In this document: positions 24,983 to 35,984 of the stretch, in pieces | Layout: each line of letters begins with the position of its first letter | Position numbering within the stretch: the stretch's first letter is position 1 | Assembly: GCF_023734775.1 (NCBI RefSeq) | Contig: NZ_AP025732.1 | Coordinates: 496,001-560,000, forward strand | Direction: 5' to 3' | DNA length: 64,000 bases | Origin: Nostoc cf. commune SO-36 | GTDB taxonomy: Bacteria; Cyanobacteriota; Cyanobacteriia; Cyanobacteriales; Nostocaceae | Program-made: the position numbers and the translations under genes | Notes under the pieces: model-generated | Told to the model about the DNA's origin: nothing | The model's database searches: none | What the model saw: only the letters and a program-made list of their open reading frames with translations

Positions 24983-26185
24983 TTACGCATCATCTAAAGC
25001 TGCAATTCCAGGCAACACCTTACCTTCAAGTAACTCCAAACTAGCGCCGCCACCGGTAGAGATGTGGCTCATTTGGTCAGCTAAACCAACCTTTTCCACA
25101 GCCGCTACCGAGTCACCGCCGCCAATGATGGTAGTTGTGCCAGTTTTACCGATTTCAGCGAGGGTATGAGCGATCGCTTCCGTACCTGCCGCAAACTTAT
25201 CAAACTCAAACACACCCATTGGCCCGTTCCAAATTACCGTTTTGGTATCTGCAAGAGCTTCTTGGAAAAATTTCACTGAGTCTGGCCCAATATCCAAACC
25301 CATCCAACCATCGGGGATATTCTCAATGCTAACGGTTTGAGAATTGGCGTCAGGGGCAAAGTTATCTGCCAATACCACATCTGTGGGCAGCAATAAAGCA
25401 ACACCACGTTCTTTAGCCTTAGCTTCCAAAGACTTCGCTAGTTCCAGCTTGTCTTCTTCTACCAAAGACTTACCAACATTCAAACCACGGGCTTTGTAGA
25501 AGGTGAAAATCATCCCACCGCCAATGATCAGCTTGTCGCACTTCTCTAGCAGTGTTTCAATCACACCAATTTTGCTGGAAACTTTGGAACCGCCAATAAT
25601 TGCTGCCAAAGGACGTTGGGGATTTTCAATGGCGTTTTGGAGATATTGCAATTCCTTCTCAACCAAATATCCAGCCACAGAAGGGCTGAGGAATTTAGTC
25701 ACACCTTCAGTAGAAGCATGGGCGCGGTGTGCAGTACCAAAAGCATCATTGACATAAAAATCAGCGTTAGCTGCTAATTTTTTCGCAAATTCTGGATCGT
25801 TCTTTTCTTCTTCTTTGTAAAAACGGACATTTTCGAGTAACAGCACTTGACCATTTTGCAGTGCGCCAACTTTAGCTGCAACTTCATCACCAATGGAGTC
25901 ATCAGTTTTAATAACTTCTTGCCCCAGTAACTCCGACAGACGCTTGGCAACGGGAGTTAGGCGTAATTTGTCATCCACACCTTTAGGACGGCCAAAATGG
26001 CTGGCGAGAATGACCTTAGCACCCTTCTGCGTCAAATCTCTGATGGTTGGTAGAGCGGCGCGAATGCGAGTATCGTCGGTAATGTTGCCTTGATCGTCCA
26101 CAGGCACATTAAAGTCAACCCGCACTAAGGCACGTTTCCCAGAAATATCAGCCGAAGATAAACTTGCTAAACTTTTTTTGGACAC
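24983..26185 (-). CDS. pgk: phosphoglycerate kinase
   Basis: 400 residues, the normal length. It converts 1,3-bisphosphoglycerate and ADP to 3-phosphoglycerate and ATP in glycolysis, and the reverse in the Calvin cycle. Signatures: [20 protein letters not shown], the RAALPTI helix, [21 protein letters not shown] ([15 protein letters not shown]), [10 protein letters not shown] and [11 protein letters not shown] near the end. GTG start at 26185 with a good Shine-Dalgarno (CAGGAGAG, minus strand 26193-26200). Cytoplasmic. The universal stress protein gene is divergent. Confidence 0.97.
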   Translation of the reverse strand: MSKKSLASLSSADISGKRALVRVDFNVPVDDQGNITDDTRIRAALPTIRDLTQKGAKVILASHFGRPKGVDDKLRLTPVAKRLSELLGQEVIKTDDSIGDEVAAKVGALQNGQVLLLENVRFYKEEEKNDPEFAKKLAANADFYVNDAFGTAHRAHASTEGVTKFLSPSVAGYLVEKELQYLQNAIENPQRPLAAIIGGSKVSSKIGVIETLLEKCDKLIIGGGMIFTFYKARGLNVGKSLVEEDKLELAKSLEAKAKERGVALLLPTDVVLADNFAPDANSQTVSIENIPDGWMGLDIGPDSVKFFQEALADTKTVIWNGPMGVFEFDKFAAGTEAIAHTLAEIGKTGTTTIIGGGDSVAAVEKVGLADQMSHISTGGGASLELLEGKVLPGIAALDDA

Positions 26186-26273
26186 ACCAAACTCTCCTGA
26201 TTGCCTTTTTGTTATTGTTTTGAAATAGAACCATCCAGATTTTACCGGAGTCAGGGGTGCCCAGGTGACAGAA

Positions 26274-26681
26274 ATGTTTAAAACAGTACTATTTCCTATT
26301 GATCAAAGCCGGGAAACGCGGGAAGCTGCTGACGTAGTTACCAACGTAGTCAAAAAGTACAGCAGTCGCTTGGTGCTGCTGTCTGTGGTAGAAGAACCGT
26401 CTCCAGATGCGCCTAGTGCAGATCCGATGGTGTCACCACAGGTAGTTGCAAAACTGCTAGAAAATGCCCAATCGTTATTTTCTGAGCAAGGAATTCAAGC
26501 TGAAATCTTGGAAAAGCAAGGTAAACCGGCTTTTACTATCTGCGATGTCGCTGATGAGATTGGGGCAGATTTAATTATCATGGGCTGTCGGGGACTAGGC
26601 TTGACTGAAGAGGGAGCGGATGATAGTGTTACCACTCGCGTGATTAACCTTTCCCCTTGTCCAGTGCTGATTGTGCCTTAG
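26274..26681 (+). CDS. universal stress protein (UspA family)
   Basis: 135 residues from ATG 26274 ([20 protein letters not shown]); a GTG nine bases upstream is also possible. The C-terminal nucleotide-binding pattern is [20 protein letters not shown] then [17 protein letters not shown]; the normal G-2x-G-9x-G-S/T appears in a modified form with a longer loop. Single Usp domain, cytoplasmic. Divergent from pgk with about 90 bp between starts, where both promoters must lie. Confidence 0.88.
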   Translation: MFKTVLFPIDQSRETREAADVVTNVVKKYSSRLVLLSVVEEPSPDAPSADPMVSPQVVAKLLENAQSLFSEQGIQAEILEKQGKPAFTICDVADEIGADLIIMGCRGLGLTEEGADDSVTTRVINLSPCPVLIVP

Positions 26682-26849
26682 CAGTGTGTTGCCGAATACT
26701 GGTAAATTTGTGGTGCGATCGCTAGTCAAAAGTTCTACGGTTGTTACAACAAGGCGGCTGGGGAAGGTTGTCCTAGATTCGGTGGTGCTAAATACGGGCA
26801 TCAAGTTTTAGCTTTAACCGAGCATTATTGACTCCTGCCTCCTGCCGCC

Positions 26850-29391
26850 TTAAATCTTCGTGTTATAAATTTTTTGATTATTATTTAATTTTGTGATTCC
26901 TCCAAAAACAATTAACCAAACTACTACAACAACCCAGTGAATTAAAACTATTACAAACAAAGATCCTGTTAGGGTATATGCAATAGTACAGACAATTCCT
27001 AAAAATGCAGCTAAAACAAGAAAAACATAATTATAAAATGTGGGGATTCCAGCTTTAAAAAATGTTTTAGCATTCAATGGATGATACAAAACAAATAATA
27101 ATAAACTCACTATTGCCCACAAAGACCATTGGAACCAATTGGTGATTTCACTAGGATGAGGAAGCAAAAAAACGCGAAATAAGAGTTCTTCCAGAATTGC
27201 AGGTAAAAATAAGCAACGCAATATTAACAAGCATTTATCAATCCAACTTACAGACCAAATCTCCATCTGTAAAAATCCCAATTTCCAACCATAAGGTAGA
27301 GCGATAATACTATAAATTATTAGCAATACAACACTAACTAACCAATCTTTTAGCGTCGGAACTGCTAAGGATGCGAAAGTCCGATTTAAAAGAATTGAAA
27401 GTGGTGAAATATTAGTAAAGGGAATTTTGATTTGTCCCAAAAGTACTGTTGGTGCAATGGGTGTAATATTGGGTTGCCAACCACCTACTTGATTAGTTCG
27501 CAACACTTGCATAGTTGCACCATGTTTTAAAAATATTGCAGCGAGGTCGTCATGTGCAAGTCTAGGCATAATTGTTCGCCATGTTGTCAAACCAGCCCAA
27601 ATACTAATATCTTGAAATGGTTTCGTGGTTTTTCCTATGCCCGTACCTGCGAGTATCCCTGCTTGACTTTGCCAATCAGCGCGAACTATACCCAAGGGTG
27701 CTAATTGTCGTTCTAAAGATTTACCTAATTCAACTAGCTGCTGAAAGCGTAATGTTTGCGGGTGATTAGGGTTTGCGCGTACCCAAGCTTGAATTTTAGG
27801 AGTTGTAGCAACTTGGTTTTTAATTGCCAGTATCGCCGCATAAAGCGCTTGGCTTGAGTCTTGGATACATGAGGTAGCAGGTGATACCATTGCGCCACCA
27901 GTTCCATCACCAACCCGATAACGTGCCATTGTTATTTGTAATTGTTGCTGGAATTGCTTTAAAGGGGAAAGTTTAACACCATCAAAATCATAATCCTGCG
28001 TTACAGGGTCGAATTTGATCAGAATATCTGATACTGGACGCGTTGCCAGCCAACCACGTTGCAAATTACCCATATAATCAGCCCATGTATGCGTCCCGGC
28101 AATAATTCCATCAGGGTTATGGGCATAAATTTGGTAGTATTTAGTCTCGAAGCGCAATTCCTTAGTAAACTCATCGCGGACAACTTCTGCAATTCCAAAA
28201 GCAAAATGTCCAGTAATAGTATAAGGTACTCCCAATGTTTCAGCTTTACGTCCGCCAATTCCACCAAATAGGTGTAATACAATAGCTTTATTGCCTTCTT
28301 GCCATTTTGATATAGATTGATTAAGTGAATTTTGTGTTTCTACAGGTTTTAATAATACAGTATTGAATTTACCTTTATTTCTCTCGGTATTTTGCCAATT
28401 TACTTCTTGGATGTAATTTATTCCTAATTCATCACCAGTAATGATTTGACGGGGTTGAATTTGCAGCAGAGAACGAGGTGCAAGTGCTACTACCGTAAAT
28501 ACGCCCTTTGCATCGGCAGCGCCATAAATATACCACCCATCCTCACCCGCAGGTGATTGTTCGATTTGCTGCGAACTTGAAGGAGCAAAATTTCGCTTAT
28601 CTATGTACTTGTTGGGGAATACGAATAGTTTCTTGAAGACCATCAAATTTATTTGAATTAGCATTATAATGCTGTACCAAAAAATAATCACTATCCTGCT
28701 TTGCGTTGGAAAATAAAATACTTTTTTCGCTAGATTTAATCGGTTTAACTATTTTTACCAACCCATAAAATCTACCAGATGCTAAAACAGGTTCGCGTTC
28801 AATTTGCAAAATAGATTTTTCTTTAGTTGCATCAATGATTGCAGTTGAATCCAAAGCAACAATTACATTATCATCAGGATTTGCACCAGCTAAAGAGCGT
28901 AAAAAGCCTACCTGACGAACTCCATTTAGTCGAAAAGGATGAATGTTTCCTTGCTTTTGACTTTTAATCACTTCTGAAGTGAAATTTATATCTCGCGTTA
29001 CCACTTTAGCAAAAGCAAGCAAATCTTGATTCTTTTTCCACTCCAAACGCACAATATTTCCTACCAAATGTTGTGCTGTAGGTGGCGCATATTGTACTTC
29101 CATCCATACCCAATCCAAACCATCTTGCAATTGCTGTTTCGTTGGTAAAATCAACCTTCCTACCCAATCGCCAATAGGTTTATAAAGGTTTGTAGAGGGA
29201 ATTTGTGTCAGGGGATAAAAACTAGATTGATTAAATTTTTGTCGAATATGTATTGCGTAATTGCTTTCTTGCTGTACTAACTGGGGTTGTGCTGGCGAGA
29301 GTTGCCACACTGCAATTACTGCTATGAAGGCTAGCAGTAAAAATCTTGTAAATAGTAGCCTTGCTTTTTGACTCAATCCGCGAAAAATCAT
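26850..29391 (-). CDS. CPBP (CAAX-type) intramembrane protease, one gene broken by a frameshift near 28614-28617
   Basis: Two overlapping frames together give about 847 residues. The first (29391 to 28597, 264 residues) has an N-terminal membrane helix (LFTRFLLLAFIAVIAVW) and a soluble part. The second (28691 to 26850) continues it. Removing one C from a CCCC run at 28614-28617 joins ETIRIP to NKYIDKRNFAPSSSQQIE. The C-terminal part holds several helices and the CPBP motifs: EELLFRVFLL (Glu-Glu-x3-Arg) and FVLYHPLNA (His). The family cleaves membrane proteins or prenylated peptides. Either a sequencing error or a real mutation. Confidence 0.78.
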
Positions 29392-29675
29392 ATATGATCA
29401 GCAATTCAAACTTGCTGATAATCTTACTCTAAATATAATGTTCTGAGTCTCTGCTGTAATCCCCGGCTATTTCATTCTAAATGTAGGCCATATATGAGAC
29501 ATATCCAGAAAATAAATATGCCTTATCTATAACCCTTGTAAAGACGTAGAATTGCTACTTCTCTCTTTTTCACCAAATAATGACAAACAGAAAATTCTGA
29601 GCGCGGACTTCCGACGCTCAGAACTTTGGAGACAAACTTGGGGTGTAAATATGCAATGTTTATTTGCCTAACAGC

Positions 29676-30386
29676 TTAAAAGCGATAGTTGCGATCGCGC
29701 ACCCACATACTAACTGGTACTGCTTTACCTTGAGGATCTACTTTCGCCTTAACTACAATGGGCGGTACTTGTCCTCTACGGGCGCGTTGGGTTTGTAAGT
29801 CGCTCCTAATTTGCTGCCGTTGGTTTTCTGGGATGTAATATGTTTCTAAGCCGTAGTTAACAGAGCCATCTTGATAAACACCTTTTAAGGCTGCCTGATT
29901 GGCTCTTAGAGTAGTGGGGCGATCGCTACTTACTCGTAACGGTCTCCAAGCTCTAGGAACACCGCGACCAGTGGATAGTTGCTCTTGCAAAGTCACGTAG
30001 ATGTTAGTTCCTTCAGGCAATCTTCTGCCACTTCCACGACCTTTGCTGACTAATGTTTGCCAACCAGGTAGTCTGCTCAAATTTGAGGTACGGGATATAT
30101 TGTAATCTAACGCTAAGGTGTTACCGTTTAGCACATTGTTAGGGTCTACAGGTACGGTTTGCAAAATCACCGTTTTACCTGTGACATCTGTATAAACCGC
30201 TTGGGCTGGTACTGCCATAATTAGCCCTGTTTGCAGCGCCAGGGGAGCTAGTAACCGCCAAAAAGGTAAGGACTTATTCGATTTTTGTTCACTAGCAATC
30301 AAGTAATCCCGAAAAGTCACCTTACTGGAGAATTCAGCTTCGGGAGACAAGGGTTTATTTTTAGATTCAGAAGAACTATTAGTCAT
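29676..30386 (-). CDS. GDYXXLXY-family protein
   Basis: 236 residues. An N-terminal polar stretch is followed by one hydrophobic segment (LLAPLALQTGLIMAVPAQAV, about residues 45-64) and a two-part beta domain with the family motif in the form GNTLALDY (about 89-96). An internal RGSGR (residues 117-121) matches the heterocyst-inhibitor pentapeptide of PatS/HetN. It lies downstream of the DUF2157/DUF4401 membrane protein on the same strand (about 160 bp gap), the usual pairing of these families. Function unknown. Confidence 0.8.
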   Translation of the reverse strand: MTNSSSESKNKPLSPEAEFSSKVTFRDYLIASEQKSNKSLPFWRLLAPLALQTGLIMAVPAQAVYTDVTGKTVILQTVPVDPNNVLNGNTLALDYNISRTSNLSRLPGWQTLVSKGRGSGRRLPEGTNIYVTLQEQLSTGRGVPRAWRPLRVSSDRPTTLRANQAALKGVYQDGSVNYGLETYYIPENQRQQIRSDLQTQRARRGQVPPIVVKAKVDPQGKAVPVSMWVRDRNYRF

Positions 30387-30486
30387 GAGCGTAGTCCTAA
30401 AAAGCAGAGGTCTTGAAGAGGTTAAAAGTAACGAGATTAGGACTGACGCAGAGAAACTTTAAAAACTTCGACGCACAGAGATTTCA

Positions 30487-30543
30487 GAATTTTGGATTTT
30501 AGATTTTAGATTTTTATTGAATCCAAAATTCAAAATCTAAAAT
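30487..30543. repeat. AT-rich inverted repeat
   Basis: AATTTTGGATTTTAGATTTT is complementary, with a small offset, to AAAATCTAAAATT further on, around a short ATTGAATCC loop. It lies between the DUF2157 and GDYXXLXY genes and could be a processing or attenuation site. Similar 'AATTCAAAATTTAAAATTC' runs occur at 1615, so a repeat origin is likely. Confidence 0.55.
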
Positions 30544-30548
30544 TTGCC

Positions 30549-31968
30549 CTACTTTTTACTTGTAGAGCTACCACCAGGTAAGCGGCGTTCAAACCAGAGT
30601 CCAGCGCTAATTAAAGCAGAACCGCACAAAATAAAGACTAGGGACTTGAAAAGTAAATCAGTATCGTACTCTTGCACTCGACTGATAATTTGCAGTGTTA
30701 CTAACAGCATACCGCCCCAAAAGGAACTTCTGTTGCCTAATTTCAATCCTTCTTGAATTAGTCCCCAGGCTAATGTTGCTAGAAGTACATTGAAAATAAA
30801 AACACCAAGTTCATCAATGCGGCTGATAGTTTGATGCCAAAAAGGTACTACGGCAATAAAGGCAAGAAAAGTACCAATAACAGCAGTCGTGAAAATCACT
30901 TCGCGGCGTGGAGGGTTATTCCTTTGACGCAGTAGAAACAACCATTGCAATACCGCCAAACCACTGAGAATCCCTAAATCGATGATCGGCAGAGACTGGA
31001 ATAAGTTAGTCACATTCGTTGGCTGATTATAGCCATAATTTGGAGATTCCCAGACCCAACTAAAAGATAGAACGTAAAAGACAATGCCAAAGCTAACCAA
31101 GGCTAAATTACGGGCCAGAGATTGAAACAACCTGTAATTTATGGTTGGAAATAGCAGATCATCATAACTCCAGAATAATGCAGGTGGGAGTGCAAAAGCA
31201 AAAGATGCCACCCAAGGGGCTATATCAGCATAATTCAGCAGTGGTAGAGGATTAAGGTTGGCTTGTAGGGAACTAGCAAAAACAAAGGCTGCTAGACCAA
31301 AAATCCAACGCGATCGACAGAAGTAGGCTAAGGGCACAAACACTAGCCATGCTAACAAAGGTAGATGCTGTACCACTAACCGCGACCAAGTTAGCTCACC
31401 TGAAGCGTACCACAAGTCTTCTAGTCCAGTCCAATAGCCGATTTCCACCAAGACAATTGATAGAATTCCTAAAGAATTCAAGCACAAACTGAAGGCCATC
31501 ACCACAACACCAAACCCCCAAGCGAGAAAAAGTTGGGAAGCTGAACCGGTAATATTGAACATCTGGGCCATCAGCAGTAAATTTTGCACCGAAAATGAAG
31601 GCGCTTAAAATTAGCAAACCCTCTCCCAGCAAACGTTTACTCTGTTCTACTTTTTTACCTTCAGGTTGTCTCCAACTGTAAAAGCCAGTGATTGCGATCG
31701 CAAAAAACAAACTCATCATTAGAATAAATTTGACTTCTCGCGATCCTCCCTGCCAGTTTCCTGCTACAAAGGTAGTTATGCCTAAGCACAAAAGGATGCT
31801 GCCAATTGCGATGGCGATCGCTTTATTGCGATCGCGTGCAGCAGCTTCCAGGTTTTTAAATTTGTAACGTTCTGCTATTTGCTCATATTGCGAAGAGCTA
31901 ATTAATCCTTCATCCCTCCATAATTGTGCTTCTTTGCGTAATTTTTGCGGAAAGTTTTCTAAGATCAT
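30549..31968 (-). CDS. DUF2157/DUF4401 integral membrane protein, one gene broken by a frameshift near 31582-31585
   Basis: About 473 residues when joined. The first frame (ATG 31968) gives the soluble DUF2157 start MILENFPQKLRKEAQLWRDE and two helices; the second gives about ten more helices and ends RRLPGGSSTSKK. An extra A in an AAAA run (31582-31585) separates them: without it the text reads ILSAFIFGA then NLLLMAQMFNITG, normal for the family. It should be an inner-membrane protein of unknown role, in an operon with the GDYXXLXY protein. Confidence 0.78.
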
Positions 31969-32199
31969 GACCTTCTCCGGTGCAGTGGGGTAGCTTGGCC
32001 ATTGCGATCCCAATGGCGGTCATTATATTTTGAGTATGAAGCCAAAAGCCTTAATTACATTGTTCTTGTGTAACAGTTTGATTTCGATTCTGATACAACG
32101 TACTAATTAGTAATTTGTAATGGGCTACGCCCCGCTACGCTAACGTAATTAAGAAAGTCAGCTTACAGATAATTGACAATTAATATTAAATTTATTCAA

Positions 32200-33159
32200 A
32201 TGGAAAAACCTTCTAATTTATTACTTAAAGTCTCACGGCGTTTGTTCACTAATGTAGATGAACAAGAAAAGTTTATTGAGGCTTTAATCAATCCTCAGCC
32301 TTTTTTACCCAGTATTCTTTGGTGTCAAGCAAAGCCAGAAATTTTATCTTTGGCAGTAGAAACACCAACCTTTTGGCAACCAAAATTTATAGACCGCTTA
32401 TCTCTGGGAGAAAAACCCGGTCAGCATCCGTTGCATCAACAAGGATATTTTTATTGTTTAGATTTCTCTTCGGTGTTTGCAGCTACTATTTTGTTAGCAA
32501 TTCCTCAGCCAGTGAGTTCAATTTTTGATATGTGTGCTGCACCAGGAGGTAAAAGTATCTTCGCTTGGAAAGCTTTACAACCTGACTTACTCATCAGTAA
32601 TGAAGTTATTGGCAAACGTCTAGGAATGCTAATTTCTAATTTGAAGCGTTGCCAGATTAGCTCTAGTGCAGTGGTTAACAGAGATTCGAGTATATTTGCG
32701 GAAATGTTTCCCGGCTCTAGTAATCTAGTAATAGTAGATGCTCCTTGTACTGGGCAATCGTTACTTGCTAAAGGTGAAAAAGCTCCCGGATGTTTTCACC
32801 CAACTGCTATTAATAAGAGTGCAAATCGGCAAAAGCGCATTATAGCTAACTCTGCTAAACTTGTTTCACCACAAGGTTATCTTGCCTATATGACTTGCAC
32901 ATATTCGCCAGAAGAAAATGAGCAAGTTTGTGAATGGTTTTTAGAACGATTTCCCCAGTTTCAGGCAATCAAAATTAGTGATTTTGCAAAATATCAATCG
33001 CATTTAACTACGATGCCTTGTTATCGGATGTTCCCTCAAGATAGGTTAGGTGCTGGTGCGTTTACAGCCCTGTTTAAAAATACTAACGATGATAAATATG
33101 AGCCTGAAGAAGTAGATTTAAGTACAATATCTTCGCTGTATATTTACCAAAATAAGTAG
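32200..33159 (+). CDS. RsmB/NOP2/Sun-type RNA cytosine-C5 methyltransferase
   Basis: 319 residues from ATG 32200; a TTG at 32173 would add nine residues. The SAM-binding motif is MCAAPGGKSIFAWKALQP, motif IV VIVDAPCTGQSLLAKGEK carries one catalytic Cys, and motif VI YMTCTYSPEENEQV the other. This two-Cys arrangement is diagnostic of m5C RNA methyltransferases (rRNA or tRNA). The N-terminal RNA-binding domains of RsmB proper seem short or absent, so the exact target is open. The stop codon lies within the REP-type element at 33153. Confidence 0.88.
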   Translation: MEKPSNLLLKVSRRLFTNVDEQEKFIEALINPQPFLPSILWCQAKPEILSLAVETPTFWQPKFIDRLSLGEKPGQHPLHQQGYFYCLDFSSVFAATILLAIPQPVSSIFDMCAAPGGKSIFAWKALQPDLLISNEVIGKRLGMLISNLKRCQISSSAVVNRDSSIFAEMFPGSSNLVIVDAPCTGQSLLAKGEKAPGCFHPTAINKSANRQKRIIANSAKLVSPQGYLAYMTCTYSPEENEQVCEWFLERFPQFQAIKISDFAKYQSHLTTMPCYRMFPQDRLGAGAFTALFKNTNDDKYEPEEVDLSTISSLYIYQNK

Positions 33160-33250
33160 GTAGGCATGATTAAATATAAGATGTCATTGCGAGTGCAGCG
33201 AAGCAATCCCAGAGACTTTGCGATTGCTTCGCTTCACTCGCAATGACGGA
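33153..33250. repeat. palindromic dispersed repeat (GTCATTGCGAG type), copy A
   Basis: The core 33183-33247 folds as one long hairpin: GTCATTGCGAGTGCAGCGAA pairs with TTCGCTTCACTCGCAATGAC. Homology with copy B (45001-45099) extends 30 bp to the left (TAAGTAGGTAGGCA...ATATAAGAT), and copy B is inverted. Copy C is 50489-50551. Confidence 0.88.
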
Positions 33251-33467
33251 ACATATTATATTTATTTACGCCCATTTACTTATCAAAAAGTCAAGTTAGT
33301 TATCTTTGGAAGCATCTCGCAATCATAGAGGATGTTTAAAAAGTTCTTAGTGATGTATCAAATCTTCGACGACACCAGGAACGGCATTTCAAAAATCACA
33401 GCCAACTACTTTAAATAGATAGATAGTTGTTACAAATACTAAGGAGTGTTTACTTGCAAACAGTCCT
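33251..33467. other. gap downstream of the REP-type repeat
   Basis: No gene. TAGAGGATGTTTAAAAAGT (33328 region) nearly repeats TAGAGGATGTTTGAAAAGT at 43446-43464, perhaps an insertion-sequence end. Nothing else is recognised. Confidence 0.45.
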
Positions 33468-33713
33468 TTAATTCGGAGAACATTTGGGACAAAAATCAGG
33501 GCTGAATTTACAGTATTGTTTACCTGTCAATCCGTAAACTGTACAATAAGGAAAACTGGTAATTTCAACTTTGGTTGCCTGTAAATGGGAAACATTGGGC
33601 AACGCTTCAGTAAGTTTGATTTTATTAGCCAGAAAGATAGCTAAAAGCTTAGGCAAGGCTATGCAAGCAGCAATATTCAGTAACGTTAGCAGTATAGCGT
33701 CTATAAAATTCAT
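33468..33713 (-). CDS. small secreted or membrane hypothetical protein
   Basis: 81 residues. One hydrophobic N-terminal helix (AILLTLLNIAACIALPKLLAI, about residues 6-26) and a Cys-rich end (YCTVYGLTGKQYCKFSPDFC, then PKC). The four cysteines could bind metal or form disulfides. I recall similar short cyanobacterial proteins with the same start, but no function. A good internal bias supports coding, and no start alternative stands out. Confidence 0.55.
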   Translation of the reverse strand: MNFIDAILLTLLNIAACIALPKLLAIFLANKIKLTEALPNVSHLQATKVEITSFPYCTVYGLTGKQYCKFSPDFCPKCSPN

Positions 33714-33740
33714 AGGTAATCATCATCCTGTGAAAAATAG

Positions 33741-33769
33741 GCGTAGGCATAGCCCGTCGTAGACATCGC
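33741..33769. repeat. dispersed repeat, third copy of the 8572 type
   Basis: GCGTAGGCATAGCCCG followed by TCGTAGACATCGC. Lies between the small secreted protein and the acyl-ACP synthetase gene. Confidence 0.75.
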
Positions 33770-33965
33770 TGTTATTAGATGCAAAGACAATCATTGCTTG
33801 CAATCTATGTAAATCAACTTTAACATAAATTTTTGTAAATATAAACGTGGATTTCCTGGAATTATCATATACCGAGGGGAATGTGGATAATAAGGACAGT
33901 TATTGTAGCGGAATAACAAAATAAACTAGAAAACGATCAGTCTACAATATTTAAACTAAGGTGTT

Positions 33966-35942
33966 ATGTCAAAAACCCAATCCGCATCTTCTTTTTTAGC
34001 TAACATCAGCGATCAAGAACGGCAGTTATTAAAGCGGGTGGTAGATTACACAAATGTGGAATCGCTGCCAGAAATTTGGCCTTTGGCAGCTCAACGATTT
34101 GGTGATGTTGTCGCCCTCCGCAGTCCTCACAGTAAACCAGAAGTAGTGATTACTTATGCCCAGCTAGCCAAGCAAATACAACTATTTGCTTCTGGGTTAC
34201 AGGTGTTGGGAGTGAAGGTAAGCGATCGCATTTCCCTAATTGCTGACAATAGCCCTCGTTGGTTTATTGCCGATCAAGGCATCATGACTGCTGGAGGCGT
34301 TGATGCGGTGCGTAGTTCGCAAGCGGAAAAAGAAGAACTGCTGTTTATCATCGCTAATAGCGGCAGTACAGCGATCGTAGTTGAAGATTTAAAAACACTT
34401 AAAAAACTAGAAGACCGCCTCAAAGATTTACCAATTCAAGCGCTAATCTTACTTTCCGATGAAGCACCACCAACGGACGGAAGCTTAAAGGTACTGAACT
34501 TTACACAGTTGCTGGAAATTGGGAAAAATCATAATTTTGTGCCAGTCAAGCAAAATCGTGATGCCCTAGCAACCCTAATTTACACCTCTGGCACTACGGG
34601 CAAACCCAAGGGTGTAATGCTGTCTTATAGCAACTTGATGCACCAAGTAATAACCTTTGGCACAGTATTGCAACCAAATGCGGGCGATATGGTTCTCAGT
34701 ATTCTACCTTCGTGGCATAGCTACGAACGAACTGTTGAATATTACCTACTATCTCAAGGTTGTACGCAAGTTTATACTAACTTGCGCTCCGTAAAAGCGG
34801 ATTTGAGACAATTTAAACCCAACTACATGGTGGGTGTACCCCGGCTGTGGGAATCCATTTATGAAGGAGTGCAAAAGCAGTTCCGCGAACAACCAGCGAA
34901 TAAGCAACGCCTAATTAACTTTTTATTGGGCATTAGTGAGAAATATATCAAAGCGCGGCGAGTTGCTCAAGGGTTGAGTTTAAATCATCTTCATGCTTCA
35001 GCTGCCGAACGATTAGCAGCGAGGATACAAGCATCGGCTTTATTACCCCTCCATGCCTTGGGAGAACGACTGGTTTATGCCAAAGTGCGGGAAGCCACAG
35101 GAGGACAAGTTAAGCAGATGATTAGTGGCGGTGGTGCGCTTCCCAGACACATAGATAACTTCTTTGAAATTATTGGTGTGCAAATTTTGCAAGGCTATGG
35201 CTTGACAGAAACCTCTCCTGTTACTCATGTACGGCGTCCTTGGCGGAATTTGATTGGCGCATCAGGGCTACCACTTCCGGCTACAGAAGCTAAAATTGTC
35301 GATCCAGAAACAAAAACGCCTTTACCAATAGAGAAGCGAGGCTTAGTATTGTTGAGGGGGCCGCAGATTATGCAAGGCTATTACCAAAATCCCGAAGCGA
35401 CAGCGAAAGCAATTGATGCTGAAGGTTGGTTTGATAGCGGCGATTTGGGTTGGCTGACACCACAAGATGACTTAGTGCTGACTGGCAGGGCGAAGGATAC
35501 GATTGTATTGACTAACGGAGAAAACATCGAACCGCAGCCAATTGAAGATGCCTGTGTGCGATCGCCATACATCGATCAAATTATGCTCATCGGCCAAGAT
35601 CAGCGCAACCTGGGAGCCTTAATCGTCCCCAATGTCGAAGCCTTAGAAAAATGGGCAGCAAGCCAGAATCTGATACTGGATACGCAAAATAATCAGGTGA
35701 TTTCCTCAGATAGTCAAAAAATTGACTTGGAGAGTAGAATAATCCAGGATTTATTTCGCCAAGAATTGAATCGGGAAGTGCAAAATCGTCCAGGTTATCG
35801 ACCGGATGACCGCATCGGAACGTTCAAACTCATTCTGGAACCGTTTTCAATAGAAAATGGTTTGATGACACAAACCCTGAAAGTTCGCCGACATGTCGTC
35901 ACGGAACGTTATCGCGATATTATTGACGGCATGTTTGCCTGA
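33966..35942 (+). CDS. aas: acyl-acyl carrier protein synthetase / long-chain acyl-CoA ligase
   Basis: 658 residues. AMP-binding signature LIYTSGTTGKPKGVMLSYSN (about residues 204-223), then VPRLWESIYEGVQKQ, GYGLTETSPV (about 411-420) and the D-box GWFDSGDLGW followed by LTGRAKDTIVLTNGENIEP. These are the marks of long-chain acyl-activating enzymes. In cyanobacteria the single such enzyme (slr1609 in Synechocystis) charges free fatty acids onto ACP for recycling into lipids, so Aas is the most likely role. ATG 33966 after AAGGTGTT. Followed 42 bp later by the YlqD gene, possibly an operon. Confidence 0.9.
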   Translation: MSKTQSASSFLANISDQERQLLKRVVDYTNVESLPEIWPLAAQRFGDVVALRSPHSKPEVVITYAQLAKQIQLFASGLQVLGVKVSDRISLIADNSPRWFIADQGIMTAGGVDAVRSSQAEKEELLFIIANSGSTAIVVEDLKTLKKLEDRLKDLPIQALILLSDEAPPTDGSLKVLNFTQLLEIGKNHNFVPVKQNRDALATLIYTSGTTGKPKGVMLSYSNLMHQVITFGTVLQPNAGDMVLSILPSWHSYERTVEYYLLSQGCTQVYTNLRSVKADLRQFKPNYMVGVPRLWESIYEGVQKQFREQPANKQRLINFLLGISEKYIKARRVAQGLSLNHLHASAAERLAARIQASALLPLHALGERLVYAKVREATGGQVKQMISGGGALPRHIDNFFEIIGVQILQGYGLTETSPVTHVRRPWRNLIGASGLPLPATEAKIVDPETKTPLPIEKRGLVLLRGPQIMQGYYQNPEATAKAIDAEGWFDSGDLGWLTPQDDLVLTGRAKDTIVLTNGENIEPQPIEDACVRSPYIDQIMLIGQDQRNLGALIVPNVEALEKWAASQNLILDTQNNQVISSDSQKIDLESRIIQDLFRQELNREVQNRPGYRPDDRIGTFKLILEPFSIENGLMTQTLKVRRHVVTERYRDIIDGMFA

Positions 35943-35984
35943 TGATTCCACCTGCTAACTGTAAAGAGTGAACGTGAAATATTT

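Noticed and set aside
26682..26849. About 40-codon frame after the universal stress protein (LPNTGKFVVRSLVKSS)
   Set aside because: Too short, no start context, no family; may be an old gene scrap.
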